Below are positions 33,651-42,043 of a stretch of 64,000 nucleotides of DNA, piece by piece. Position numbers and translations under genes: made by a program. The stretch spans positions 26,670-90,669 of the forward strand of contig NZ_JNIJ01000029.1 in the NCBI RefSeq assembly GCF_000701345.1, in the 5' to 3' direction. The stretch is from Bradyrhizobium sp. URHD0069. GTDB taxonomy: Bacteria > Pseudomonadota > Alphaproteobacteria > Rhizobiales > Xanthobacteraceae. Every line of letters begins with the position of its first letter. Position 1 is the first letter of the stretch. Under the pieces are notes generated by a model. It saw nothing but the letters and a program-made list of their open reading frames with translations. It had not been told where the DNA came from and searched no databases.

Positions 33651-33775
33651 CAAGCGGATCGCGTCAGCGTTACGCTCGGCCGCCACACCAACGATTTCAT
33701 GACGTCTTTTTATGCCAAGACGCCTTATGCCAAGACGCCGTCGTCCTTCATCATCGAATGCGGCTGGGGCGGCCT
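33651..33775 (+). pseudogene. Extradiol dioxygenase C-terminal remnant
   Basis: The frame beginning at 33651 reads VSVTLGRHTNDFMTSFYAKTP, a 5-residue repeat (YAKTP), then SSFIIECGWGG. This matches the C-terminal segment of VOC-fold extradiol dioxygenases such as biphenyl-2,3-diol dioxygenase (LGRHTND..SFY..TPSGF..E.GWGG). The 15-bp duplication TATGCCAAGACGCC(T/G) at 33711-33740 interrupts the motif. No upstream part of such a gene exists here; the segment abuts the trp promoter. The stretch after it (to 33946) holds nothing recognisable. Confidence 0.65.
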
Positions 33776-33972
33776 GGCGGCAGAACGATCAATTCATCCT
33801 CATCTACAGGGTGCCGATTTTATTCCACATCGTGCCCAAATCGATTGCGCGGGAGGGTTTCGACATTCCGCTGCTGGTCCAGCGCCTCGCCGAGCACGTC
33901 GGCCCGGAGCGTTAGGTTCCGGCGGCTGAGCGGGAAAAGTTAGCCGTCAGAGGTGTCGCCCAACCATCTTGC

Positions 33973-34872
33973 CTACTGTCGGTAACACCCCTGCCCGATC
34001 TCTTCGATCAAACTCCGCGCCCTTGGCTTCCAGCCGAGCTGCCGCGCGTGCTTTGCCCGCACCCTGCTGTTCGAAGCCATCGTATCCTCGGCGGTGCCCT
34101 CGCCCCAATCGGAAGCCGCCTCCGCCATCGACATCGCCGTCGGTGGCCCCGCAACACCCAGCATGCGGTCGATGGCCTCGCAAACCTCGCGCATCGAATT
34201 CTCGCCGTTCTCGGCGAAGTAGAACGATCCGGCAGGCGCCTTCTCGATCGCGAGCGCGTAGAGCGTCACCAGATCGTCGATATGGACGTTCGACCAGATG
34301 TTCTCACCGGGTCCGGCATGGGCTGCGCAACCGCGTTTTCTGGCCAGCTCGATCAGCAGAGGCACCTGCGTGCTGTGCGGCTCGACGCCATGGCCGAGGC
34401 CGTAGATCAGGCTCGGGCAGATGATGACCGGACGGCATCCCTTGTCGCGGTATGAGAGAATGAGTTGGTTCAACGCCACACGCGCCGCGCGCGCGGACGA
34501 CGGGGTGATCGGCGTATCTTCGTCGTACACCGCATCGGATCGTTGCCCTCCGGCGCGCGTGCCGACAATGCTCGATCCCGACGTGTGGATGAACGGCTTG
34601 CCGCTTCCTGCCAGCGCATCGACCATGGCCACGACGGCGCCCCTGTGATCGGCGCTCGCCGCATTGACGACGATGTCGGCGGCCTGTGCTGCTTGCGCCA
34701 GACGCTCGCCGTCATCCAGCGTTCCCAGCAATGGCTGGATGCCCCGGGCGTGAACCGCATCGGCCTTTTCCGGGGAACGAACAAGGCCGGTCACTTGATG
34801 TCCGGCAGCGACGAGATGGGCCGCAACCGATCCGCCGATATAGCCGGAGGCGCCCGTGCAAAAGACCTTCAT
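33973..34872 (-). CDS. NAD(P)-dependent epimerase/dehydratase (atypical SDR)
   Basis: This 299-residue Rossmann protein starts MKVFCTGASGYIGGSVAAHL with the GxxGxxG cofactor motif, then HTSGSSIVG and CPSLIYGLGHG, as in extended SDR proteins. The usual YxxxK catalytic pair is not evident: the expected helix reads ARAARVALNQLILSY. It may be an atypical SDR with a different chemistry or a redox sensor. It is followed on the same strand by nothing close, and preceded by the dienelactone hydrolase. Confidence 0.85.
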   Translation of the reverse strand: MKVFCTGASGYIGGSVAAHLVAAGHQVTGLVRSPEKADAVHARGIQPLLGTLDDGERLAQAAQAADIVVNAASADHRGAVVAMVDALAGSGKPFIHTSGSSIVGTRAGGQRSDAVYDEDTPITPSSARAARVALNQLILSYRDKGCRPVIICPSLIYGLGHGVEPHSTQVPLLIELARKRGCAAHAGPGENIWSNVHIDDLVTLYALAIEKAPAGSFYFAENGENSMREVCEAIDRMLGVAGPPTAMSMAEAASDWGEGTAEDTMASNSRVRAKHARQLGWKPRARSLIEEIGQGCYRQ

Positions 34873-34908
34873 CTTCTTTCCACTATCGCCTCGTCTACGA
34901 CGGGCATT

Positions 34909-35583
34909 TCACCCAAGATGCTTCTTGAAAAACTCCGTGGCGCGGCCCCAGGCGAGCTCGGCGGCCTCACGGTCGTGCACTGTTTGCCGCTGCTCGTTGA
35001 CGAAGGCGTGTTCGGCGTCATAGCGGAACAGTTCGAGCGACTTGCCGGCGGCCTTCATGCCCTTCTCGAAGGCATCGATCACCTGCGGCGTGCACCAGTC
35101 GTCCTTGTTGGCGAAATGCGCCTGCAGGGGAATTTTCACGTCCGCCGGCTTGGCCGCCTGCTCCGGCGGAATGCCGTAAAACACGACGCCTGCCGTCAGC
35201 TCGGGAATTTTGGTGGCGCCGATAATGGTCACGGCACCGCCGAGGCAGAAGCCGGTCAGACCGACCTTGGCGCCGTTCCTGGCGAGATATTGCGCGGCGC
35301 CGCGCACGGTCTGTGTGGTGACGTCAATGAAATCCAGCGAGTTCATTTCTTTCCCGGCGGCGTCGGTGTCGTGATACGGCACCACCTTGCCGCGATAGAG
35401 ATCGGGCGCCAGCGCGTCGAAGCCCGCCAACGCGAAGCGGTCGCACAGGCCCTTGATCTGCTCCTGAAGCCCCCACCACTCCTGGATCACAACCACGCCC
35501 GGGGCGCTACCGCGCGCGGCGTTGGCGAGATAGCCGCTGGCGTCCTTGCCGTCCGGGCGCTTGAACGAGATGCTGGTACCCAT
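34909..35583 (-). CDS. Dienelactone hydrolase family protein
   Basis: This 224-residue alpha/beta hydrolase has the DLH triad: nucleophile Cys in GLTGFCLGGAVTI, Asp in HFANKDDWCTP and His in YDAEHAFVNE, plus the early VVVIQEWWGLQEQIK block. It hydrolyses a lactone or ester; the exact substrate is unknown. The ATG at 35583 has a perfect GGAGGAA 5 bp upstream; the frame is open 67 codons further but that part is not conserved. It is 36 bp upstream of the SDR gene on the same strand, so both are likely cotranscribed. Confidence 0.92.
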   Translation of the reverse strand: MGTSISFKRPDGKDASGYLANAARGSAPGVVVIQEWWGLQEQIKGLCDRFALAGFDALAPDLYRGKVVPYHDTDAAGKEMNSLDFIDVTTQTVRGAAQYLARNGAKVGLTGFCLGGAVTIIGATKIPELTAGVVFYGIPPEQAAKPADVKIPLQAHFANKDDWCTPQVIDAFEKGMKAAGKSLELFRYDAEHAFVNEQRQTVHDREAAELAWGRATEFFKKHLG

Positions 35584-35756
35584 GGGTTCCTCCGACGGTT
35601 TCCTAGGTGGCCGATTGGCGGCTATTTTGTCCGCTGTGGGGTCAGGAAGCAATTGCCTGCGGCGTGATGCGCTGCTGATCCGAGCCCACGGAATAGCACA
35701 TGTAGGTCCCGGCTTTGCAAAGCGGCACCGTGCCCGTGACACGTTCTCAACCCAAC

Positions 35757-35779
35757 AAAAAAGCCCCCGCAGGGGCTTT
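35757..35779 (-). terminator. Intrinsic terminator of the bc1 operon
   Basis: On the minus strand AAGCCCC-TGCG-GGGGCTT is followed by TTTT. It lies 25 bp after the fbcH stop and is the clearest factor-independent terminator in the window. Confidence 0.85.
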
Positions 35780-35804
35780 CTCATTCACACCGATCGCAGA
35801 ACAG

Positions 35805-37874
35805 TCAATGCGCCTCGGCCCAGACCTTCTTCTTGGTGAAATACATCAGGCCCGCGAACAGGATCAGGAAAACGAACACCTGAAGTCCCAGCCGTTTGCG
35901 GGCTTCCATATGCGGCTCCGCGGCCCACATCAGGAACGTGGTGACGTCCTTGGCGTACTGCGCGACCGTCGCCGGCGACCCGTCATCGAACGTAACCTGG
36001 CCATCGTTCAGCGGCTTCGGCATCTTGATGGCGTGGCCGGGGAAATATTTGTTGTAGTAGGAGCCCTCGGGGAGCGAGACCCCAGCCGGCGGCTTCTCCT
36101 CATATCCCTGCAACAGGGCGTCGACGTAGTTCGGGCCCTGCTCCTGGAATTGCGTGAAGAAATCGATCACGAACTGCGGAAAGCCGCGCTCATAGGAACG
36201 CGCCTTGGCGATCAGCGACAGATCCGGCGGCAGTGCGCCGCCGTTGGCCACCCGCGCCGCCTGCTCGTTGGGGAATGGCGAGGGGAAATAATCGGCGGGC
36301 CGGCCGGGCCGCTCGAACATTTCACCCTGATCGTTGGGGCCGTCCTTGACCTTGTAGTCGGATGCGAAGGCAGCCGCCTGAGCGGTAGAATAGCCGGGAC
36401 CGCCGGGATCGGCGAGATTGCGGAAGGCGATGTACGACAGACCGTGACACGCCGAACAGACTTCCTTGTAGACCTTCAGCCCGCGCTGCAGCGATCCGCG
36501 ATCGAATTTGCCGAACGGACCGGCGAACGACCATTTCTGCGATGGCGGCACTTCCTGTTGCTCGGCGCGAGCATTCTGCGCGCTTCCGGCGAACAGTGCA
36601 CCTGCGACCATCAGCGCGATCACCGTCGACACCATCGGCGTCGCCTTGCTTCCGGTTTTCGCCAGCACGTCGTCGGCGATCGAATTCGGAACCGGCCGCG
36701 GCGTCTCTATCCGGCTCAACAGCGGCAGCACGATCAGGAAATAGGCGAAGTAGCTGAATGTCAGGATACGCCCGGCAATCACATAGATGCCTTCAGGCGG
36801 CTTGCCGCCGAGCCAGCCGAGCAGCACGCAGACGACGACGAAGATCCAGAAGAACTGCTTGGCCAGCGGACGGTACTTGGACGATTTGGTCTTTGCGGTA
36901 TCGAGCCACGGCAGGAAGGCCAGGATGAGGATTGCACTGAACATCGCGATCACGCCGGCGAGCTTGTTCGGGATCGAGCGCAGGATCGCGTAGAACGGCA
37001 GATAGTACCACTCCGGCACGATATGCGCCGGCGTTACGCCTGGATTCGCGGGAATGTAGTTTTCGGGGTCGCCGAGATAGTTCGGCATATAGAAAATGAA
37101 CCACGCGAAGAACAGCAGGAAGCAGGAGACGCCGAACAGGTCCTTGATGGTCGCGTAGGGCGTGAACGCCACAGTGTCCTTTGCCGTTTTCGGCTCGACA
37201 CCGGCCGGATTGTTCTGACCGGCAACATGCAGCGCCCAGACGTGCAGCACCACGACACCGGCGATCACGAACGGAAGGAGATAGTGCAACGAGAAGAAAC
37301 GGTTCAGCGTCGGATTACCGACGGCATAGCCGCCCCACAGCAGGGTCACGATGCTTTCGCCCACATAGGGAATCGCGGAGAACAGGTTGGTGATGACGGT
37401 GGCGCCCCAGAAGCTCATCTGGCCCCACGGCAGCACGTAGCCCATGAAACCGGTCGCCATCATCAGGAGGTAGATGATGACGCCGAGAATCCACAAAATC
37501 TCGCGCGGCTCCTTGTATGACCCGTAATACAGGCCGCGGAACATATGAATGTAGACGGCGAAGAAGAACATCGACGCGCCGGCGGCGTGCATGTTGCGCA
37601 ACAGCCAGCCGTAGTTCACGTCGCGCACGATGCTTTCGACCGACTTGAAGGCCATGGTGGCCTCGGGCGTGTAATGCATCGCCAGGACCACGCCGGTCAC
37701 GATCTGCAACGCCAGCATCAACGACAGGATTGCGCCGAAGGTCCACCAGTAGTTCAGGTTGCGCGGCGTGGGATAGGCCACAAACGAGGAGTGGACGAGC
37801 CCTATAATCGGCAGGCGCCGCTCAATCCACTTCAAGACGGGATTGCTCGGCTGGTAGTCGGATGGTCCGCTCAT
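35805..37874 (-). CDS. fbcH: Cytochrome b/c1 fusion precursor of the bc1 complex
   Basis: This 689-residue precursor is cut in vivo into cytochrome b and c1, as known from Bradyrhizobium japonicum. Cytochrome b (about 1-415) has paired haem His in LLRNMHAAGASMFFFAVYIH and FFSLHYLLPFVIAGVVVLHVWALH and the Qo motif PEWYYLPFYAIL. Near 430-448 is a second signal-like hydrophobic segment ending NARA. Cytochrome c1 (about 450-689) has haem-c motif VCSACHGLSY, the Met region YFPGHAIKMPKPL, and a C-terminal membrane anchor. It follows the Rieske gene with 59 bp between. Confidence 0.97.
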   Translation of the reverse strand: MSGPSDYQPSNPVLKWIERRLPIIGLVHSSFVAYPTPRNLNYWWTFGAILSLMLALQIVTGVVLAMHYTPEATMAFKSVESIVRDVNYGWLLRNMHAAGASMFFFAVYIHMFRGLYYGSYKEPREILWILGVIIYLLMMATGFMGYVLPWGQMSFWGATVITNLFSAIPYVGESIVTLLWGGYAVGNPTLNRFFSLHYLLPFVIAGVVVLHVWALHVAGQNNPAGVEPKTAKDTVAFTPYATIKDLFGVSCFLLFFAWFIFYMPNYLGDPENYIPANPGVTPAHIVPEWYYLPFYAILRSIPNKLAGVIAMFSAILILAFLPWLDTAKTKSSKYRPLAKQFFWIFVVVCVLLGWLGGKPPEGIYVIAGRILTFSYFAYFLIVLPLLSRIETPRPVPNSIADDVLAKTGSKATPMVSTVIALMVAGALFAGSAQNARAEQQEVPPSQKWSFAGPFGKFDRGSLQRGLKVYKEVCSACHGLSYIAFRNLADPGGPGYSTAQAAAFASDYKVKDGPNDQGEMFERPGRPADYFPSPFPNEQAARVANGGALPPDLSLIAKARSYERGFPQFVIDFFTQFQEQGPNYVDALLQGYEEKPPAGVSLPEGSYYNKYFPGHAIKMPKPLNDGQVTFDDGSPATVAQYAKDVTTFLMWAAEPHMEARKRLGLQVFVFLILFAGLMYFTKKKVWAEAH

Positions 37875-37933
37875 GATGCGATCCTGAGGAAGGTAAGACG
37901 ACGGGCTAGAAATCAGGGATATCGATCCGAGAC

Positions 37934-38464
37934 TCAGCCGATCTGGATTTTGCTATCGGAAACGAATTGATACGGCGGCACCGCCAGGTTAGTCGGGGCT
38001 GGTCCCTGGCGAATACGACCCGATGTATCGTATTGCGAGCCGTGGCAGGGGCAGAAGAAGCCGTCGTAATTGCCCTCATGGGCGATCGGGATGCAGCCGA
38101 GATGGGTGCAGATGCCGACCACGACGAGCCACTGGTCATGGCCGGGCTTGACCCGGGCCTGGTCGGTTTGCGGATCGGGCAGGCTCGAGACGGGCACGCT
38201 GCGGGCCTCGTCGATCTGCTTCTTGGTGCGATGGCTGATGTAGATCGGCTTGCCGCGCCAGAATACCTTGATGTCCTGGCCTTCGGCGATCGGCGTCAGA
38301 TCGACTTCAATCGGCGCGCCCGCCGCAATCGTCGACGCGTCCGGATTCATCTGGGAAACGAACGGCCAGAGCGTGGCCGCTCCGCCGACCGCAGCGGCGG
38401 CCCCCGTAGCAACAAAAAGGAAATCACGGCGCGTTGGATGATCCGCCGAAGACGCTGTCGTCAC
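37934..38464 (-). CDS. petA: Rieske iron-sulfur subunit of cytochrome bc1
   Basis: This 176-residue protein (fbcF in Bradyrhizobium) has a twin-arginine signal-anchor (HPTRRDFLFVATGAAAAVGG) and the [2Fe-2S] motifs CTHLGC and CPCHGSQYD. It moves electrons from ubiquinol to cytochrome c1. The GTG at 38464 is chosen: GAAAGGG lies 9 bp upstream and the length fits the family. The frame is open 47 codons further upstream, but that part is unrelated in composition. An Irr-like palindrome lies about 145 bp upstream. Confidence 0.95.
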   Translation of the reverse strand: MTTASSADHPTRRDFLFVATGAAAAVGGAATLWPFVSQMNPDASTIAAGAPIEVDLTPIAEGQDIKVFWRGKPIYISHRTKKQIDEARSVPVSSLPDPQTDQARVKPGHDQWLVVVGICTHLGCIPIAHEGNYDGFFCPCHGSQYDTSGRIRQGPAPTNLAVPPYQFVSDSKIQIG

Positions 38465-38604
38465 GATTCCAAACCCTTTCTCATCTGCAGCCGGTGGAAC
38501 CGCCCCAGGCAACGCATAAACGAAGCAAGGGAGGCTGCCGGCGCCCGCGACCCCCGCGGCGGCAGAAAGACCACTTTTCCCAGCCAATCCAGCAGGAACA
38601 AGCA

Positions 38605-38623
38605 TTCCAGAATCGTTCTATTG
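38605..38623. promoter_or_regulatory. Candidate Irr/ICE-like box upstream of petA-fbcH
   Basis: The core AGAATCGTTCT (38609-38619) is an inverted repeat AGAA-N3-TTCT with partly matching flanks (TTCC and ATTG). The rhizobial iron control element is TTTAGAA-N3-TTCTAAA, so five of seven bases match on each side. The products contain haem and Fe-S, which makes iron control plausible but untested. Confidence 0.4.
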
Positions 38624-38741
38624 GCACCCTTGCCGGAAGAGCGCAAGCCCGCTATCGGCTGGTCAGCGTGCAATGCGCTCATTCCGCGCAAAGCGATGAT
38701 TTATTCAGACATTTGATGGAGGACCCAAGGGCGGTTACCGA

Positions 38742-39197
38742 ATGCAGATTGCGCTTTTTCAGCCGGACATCCCCCAGAACACCGGGACGATTCTTCGTCT
38801 CTGCGCGTGCCTCGATGTGACAGCCCATATCATCGAGCCCGCCGGCTTTCCGGTGTCCGACCGGCATTTCCGTCGGGCCGGCATGGATTATCTCGACCAG
38901 GTAACCATTATGCGTCACGACTCGTGGCCAAAATTCGAGCAATGGCGTAACGACAAGGGTTATCGGCTGATCCTGTTCACGACCAAGGGGGCCAGCTCCT
39001 ATCTTGATTATCGCTATACCGCGGCCGACATCCTGTTGTTTGGAAGAGAATCCGCAGGCGTGCCCGAAGCCGTCGTCGCCGCGGCCGACGCGCGACTGGT
39101 GATCCCGATCAAGTCTGGCCTGCGCTCGCTCAATGTCGCCATGGCGGCGGCGATGGCATTAGGTGAGGCGCTGCGGCAAACCGGGTCCGCAATTTAA
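38742..39197 (+). CDS. trmL: tRNA (cytidine(34)-2'-O)-methyltransferase
   Basis: This 151-residue SPOUT enzyme methylates the wobble ribose of tRNA-Leu. Family marks are MQIALFQPDIPQNTGTILRL, HIIEPAGFPVSDRHFRRAGMDYLD, LLFGRESAGVPE and the knot segment RSLNVAMAAAMALGEALRQ. The length is normal. It starts 277 bp from the divergent petA and is followed by queE, whose start is 8 bp after the trmL stop, so they are probably cotranscribed. Confidence 0.95.
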   Translation: MQIALFQPDIPQNTGTILRLCACLDVTAHIIEPAGFPVSDRHFRRAGMDYLDQVTIMRHDSWPKFEQWRNDKGYRLILFTTKGASSYLDYRYTAADILLFGRESAGVPEAVVAAADARLVIPIKSGLRSLNVAMAAAMALGEALRQTGSAI

Positions 39198-39204
39198 GGA
39201 GACG

Positions 39205-39843
39205 ATGCGGTTGAGTTACGCGGTCAAGGAAATCTTTCTGACCCTGCAGGGCGAAGGCGCGCACGCCGGCCGCGCGGCGGTATTTTGCCGTTTCGCCGGC
39301 TGCAATCTCTGGAGCGGCCGCGAGCAGGACCGCGCCACCGCGACGTGCCAGTTTTGCGACACCGATTTTGCCGGAACCGACGGAACGCTGGGCGGCCGCT
39401 ACGCTTCGGCCGCGGAGCTTGCGGATACCGTCGCCGCGCAATGGGCGGGGGCGAATGCAAACCGCTATGCGGTCTTGACCGGCGGCGAGCCGCTGCTGCA
39501 GGTGGATGCGGCGCTGATCGATGCCCTGCATGCGCGAGGCTTCGAGATCGGCATCGAGACCAATGGCACGATCGATCCACCCGACGGCGTGGACTGGATT
39601 TGCGTCAGCCCCAAAGCCGGCGCGGACCTCGTGATACGGCAAGGTCATGAGCTCAAGCTGATTTACCCGCAGGCCGGTGCCGAGCCCGAGGCCTTTGTCG
39701 ATCTCGAGTTCGAACGGTTTTCGTTGCAGCCGATGGACGGACCGGACGTGATCGAAAACACCGCGCGCGCGGTGGACTACTGTCTGCACCATCCGCAATG
39801 GCGGCTCAGCCTGCAGACGCACAAAACACTCGGTATCCGATAG
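39205..39843 (+). CDS. queE: 7-carboxy-7-deazaguanine synthase
   Basis: This 212-residue radical SAM enzyme converts carboxytetrahydropterin to CDG in queuosine (preQ0) synthesis. It has the substrate loop EIFLTLQGEGAHAGRAAVFCRF. Its cluster motif is CNLWSGREQDRATATCQFC, i.e. C-x14-C-x2-C instead of C-x3-C-x2-C, a known QueE variant. Further blocks are VLTGGEPLLQVDAALI and IETNGTI. The ATG at 39205 follows AAGGAG by 4 bp. It precedes queD by 15 bp. Confidence 0.95.
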   Translation: MRLSYAVKEIFLTLQGEGAHAGRAAVFCRFAGCNLWSGREQDRATATCQFCDTDFAGTDGTLGGRYASAAELADTVAAQWAGANANRYAVLTGGEPLLQVDAALIDALHARGFEIGIETNGTIDPPDGVDWICVSPKAGADLVIRQGHELKLIYPQAGAEPEAFVDLEFERFSLQPMDGPDVIENTARAVDYCLHHPQWRLSLQTHKTLGIR

Positions 39844-39858
39844 AGGTTGAATTTCAAG

Positions 39859-40224
39859 ATGTGGGAATTGACGAAATCGTTCCGGTTCGAGGCCGCGCAT
39901 GCGCTGCCGGGGACGACGCTCGGTGCGGCTAGCGAGGAAATCCACGGCCATTCGTTCCGCGCCGAGGTCACCGTCCGCGGCACGCCCGATCCCGCGACAG
40001 GGATGGTGCTCGATCTGGGTCTTCTCCAGCAAAGCATGGCGGATGTGCAGAAGACGCTCGATCACAAGCTGCTCAACAAGGTCGAGGCTCTTGGACCGCC
40101 GACGCTGGAAAACCTTTCGCGTTTCATCTGGGAGCGCGTTCAGCACGCCGGCCGGATTACGCGGGTAAGCGTTCACCGCGACAGCTGCAATGAGAGCTGC
40201 ACCTATTTCGGCCCGGAGGGCTGA
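39859..40224 (+). CDS. queD: 6-carboxy-5,6,7,8-tetrahydropterin synthase
   Basis: This 121-residue T-fold enzyme makes the substrate of QueE from dihydroneopterin triphosphate. Zinc ligands are visible as His in FRFEAAHALPG and in EEIHGHSFRAEV; LDHKLLN and a C-terminal RVSVHRDSCNESCTYFGP complete the pattern. The ATG at 39859 is chosen; the TTG at 39847 is an alternative. The other queuosine genes (queC, folE) are not nearby. Confidence 0.95.
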   Translation: MWELTKSFRFEAAHALPGTTLGAASEEIHGHSFRAEVTVRGTPDPATGMVLDLGLLQQSMADVQKTLDHKLLNKVEALGPPTLENLSRFIWERVQHAGRITRVSVHRDSCNESCTYFGPEG

Positions 40225-40225
40225 G

Positions 40226-40272
40226 CATTTTCAAGCAAAGTGGGCCCCGGTTCGCGTGAAGAAAACGCGTAA
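40226..40272. repeat. Short dispersed sequence between queD and hemF
   Basis: The stretch containing TTTTCAAGCAAAGTGGGCC and CCGGTTCGCGTGAAGAAAAC looks like a repeat I associate with Bradyrhizobium intergenic regions. It has no second copy in this window, so the call rests on recollection. Confidence 0.35.
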
Positions 40273-40294
40273 AGACGACAAGGCAACAGCGCAA

Positions 40295-41182
40295 ATGGAC
40301 ATGTCCGTGATCGACGATCGCAAGGCGCGCGCGCGGACCTGGTTCGAAGCGTTGCGCGACGATATCTGCTTAGCCTTCGAAAAACTTGAAGACGATGCGC
40401 CGCCATCTCTCTATCCTGGGGACGCGGGACGTTTCGCGCGCACGGCCTGGGATCGTACCGATCATACGGGTGAGCCCGGTGGCGGCGGCCTGATGTCGGT
40501 GATGCGCGGACGACTGTTCGAAAAGGTCGGCGTGCATTGCTCGACCGTGCACGGCGAATTCGCGCCGGAATTCCGCGCGCAAATACCGGGTGCTGACGAG
40601 GATCCGCACTTCTGGGCGTCAGGCATTTCGCTGATCGCGCATATGCGCAATCCGAATGTGCCGGCCATCCATATGAACACCCGCTTCGTCGTCACCACCA
40701 AAGCGTGGTTCGGCGGCGGCGCCGATCTGACGCCGGTGCTCGACAGGCGACGCACGCAGGAAGATCCCGATACGGTTGCATTCCATCAGGCGATGAAGGC
40801 GGCCTGCGATGCTCACGCCGCGATCGCGAATTATGAAAAATACAAGAGATGGTGCGACGAATATTTCTATCTGCCGCACCGCAAGGAGGCGCGCGGCATC
40901 GGCGGTATTTTTTACGACTGGCACGACAGCGGCGATTGGGACGCCGACCTCGCCTTCACCCAAGACGTCGGCCGCGCGCTTCTGAAAATTTATCCCGAAC
41001 TTGTCAGGCGCAATTTTGGCACGCCGTGGATCGCGGCTGATCGCGAGGAGCAGTTGATCCGGCGCGGACGCTACGTCGAATTCAACCTGCTCTACGATCG
41101 CGGCACCATCTTCGGATTGAAGACCGGAGGCAATGTGGATGCCATCCTGTCGTCGATGCCGCCGGAAGTGAAGTGGCCGTAG
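40295..41182 (+). CDS. hemF: Oxygen-dependent coproporphyrinogen III oxidase
   Basis: This 295-residue enzyme decarboxylates coproporphyrinogen III to protoporphyrinogen IX in haem synthesis. Conserved parts are GGGGLMSVMRGRLFEKVGVH, NPNVPAIHMNTRF with the catalytic His, WFGGGADLTPVL, CDEYFYLPHRKEARGIGGIFYD, and the C-terminal YVEFNLLYDRGTIFGLKTGGN. The ATG at 40295 is preferred; the frame stays open to 40190 over the intergenic sequence. It is the last gene of the trmL-queE-queD-hemF run. Confidence 0.96.
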   Translation: MDMSVIDDRKARARTWFEALRDDICLAFEKLEDDAPPSLYPGDAGRFARTAWDRTDHTGEPGGGGLMSVMRGRLFEKVGVHCSTVHGEFAPEFRAQIPGADEDPHFWASGISLIAHMRNPNVPAIHMNTRFVVTTKAWFGGGADLTPVLDRRRTQEDPDTVAFHQAMKAACDAHAAIANYEKYKRWCDEYFYLPHRKEARGIGGIFYDWHDSGDWDADLAFTQDVGRALLKIYPELVRRNFGTPWIAADREEQLIRRGRYVEFNLLYDRGTIFGLKTGGNVDAILSSMPPEVKWP

Positions 41183-41188
41183 GTTTTG

Positions 41189-41297
41189 GTCATTGCGTGC
41201 CAACGGGTCGCGCGAATACGCGCCCGATGGCGGGCTCCGCGAAGCAATCCATCAAAACGGAAATTGATTGCTTGGTCGCTACACTCCTCGCAATGAC
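41189..41297. repeat. Palindromic dispersed repeat, family A copy 3
   Basis: It starts GTCATTGCGTGCC and ends CTCCTCGCAATGAC, with inner GAAGCAATCCAT and GATTGCTTGG arms. It lies between convergent hemF and the TauE-like gene and runs 19 bp into the latter, supplying its last five codons and stop. Confidence 0.9.
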
Positions 41298-42043
41298 GAA
41301 GAAATCATGACCACACCGCCCGCGACCACGGCGGCATCGAGAATCGCGGTGTGAATATGCACCGGCATGCGCTCGACGAAGGCTTTGGCTAGAAATGCCC
41401 CGGGTATTGCCATGGCACCGATCAGAAGGGCGAAAGCGAGCACCTGGGCGGTGACGACGCCGGCCAATCCGAACACGGAAATCTTGATGATGCTGGTAGC
41501 GACCGAGATTACCGCATCGGTGGCGATCACGGCCGCGCCTTCGAGGCCGGTCGCCATCAGCAGGGACAGCAGGATAACGCCCGAACCCGACGTGCCGCCA
41601 ACCACGAGGCCGTAACCCACCGCGCCAGCGGCGAGCCCGCTGTCGCCGATTTTGATGTCGAGGCGTCTGAGCAAACGGCGCAGCGGCACACTTGATATCA
41701 GCATGGTGCCGATCACCAGCGCCGCGCCGGCATTTGTCAGCCGGGTATAGCCGTAAGCGCCGAGCGCGGTCGTCAATGCGGCAGCCAGGATCACGATCAG
41801 CGCGCGGCGCCGGTCGGCATAACGCAGATAGGCCGCGAAGCGGCTGAGATTGGTGAAGATCGAGGAGATGGCGATGATCGGCACCACCGGCTCGGCGCCG
41901 ATCAAGGGCACAAGAACCAGCGGCATCAACGCGCCGGTGCCGTAGCCGGCCAGGCCGCCGATGATAGAGGCAAACAGCGCGACGCATCCAACCAGCAGGA
42001 GTTGAGCCAGCGAGATATCGACAAAGCCGGAAATGATACTCAC
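41279..42043 (-). CDS. TauE/SafE-family membrane transporter
   Basis: This 254-residue protein has about eight hydrophobic segments, the family N-terminal pattern LLLVGCVALFASIIGGLAGYGTG and the repeat-2 GAVGYGLVVGGTSGSG. Members export sulfite, sulfoacetate or related anions; the substrate here is unknown. The start is a GTG at 42043, overlapping the CCA gene stop by 4 bp (GTGA), so translation is coupled. The last codons (SLRGV, stop) come from a dispersed repeat. Confidence 0.88.
   Translation of the reverse strand: MSIISGFVDISLAQLLLVGCVALFASIIGGLAGYGTGALMPLVLVPLIGAEPVVPIIAISSIFTNLSRFAAYLRYADRRRALIVILAAALTTALGAYGYTRLTNAGAALVIGTMLISSVPLRRLLRRLDIKIGDSGLAAGAVGYGLVVGGTSGSGVILLSLLMATGLEGAAVIATDAVISVATSIIKISVFGLAGVVTAQVLAFALLIGAMAIPGAFLAKAFVERMPVHIHTAILDAAVVAGGVVMISSSLRGV

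Noticed and set aside
33699..33929. Small plus-strand genes of 67-76 codons in the region upstream of trpL
   Set aside because: One frame contains the dioxygenase remnant and the other has no start signal or similarity, so they are better explained as debris.
35715..37520. 601-codon open frame opposite fbcH
   Set aside because: The opposite strand encodes an unmistakable cytochrome b/c1. The antisense product is Arg/Gly-rich low-complexity sequence.
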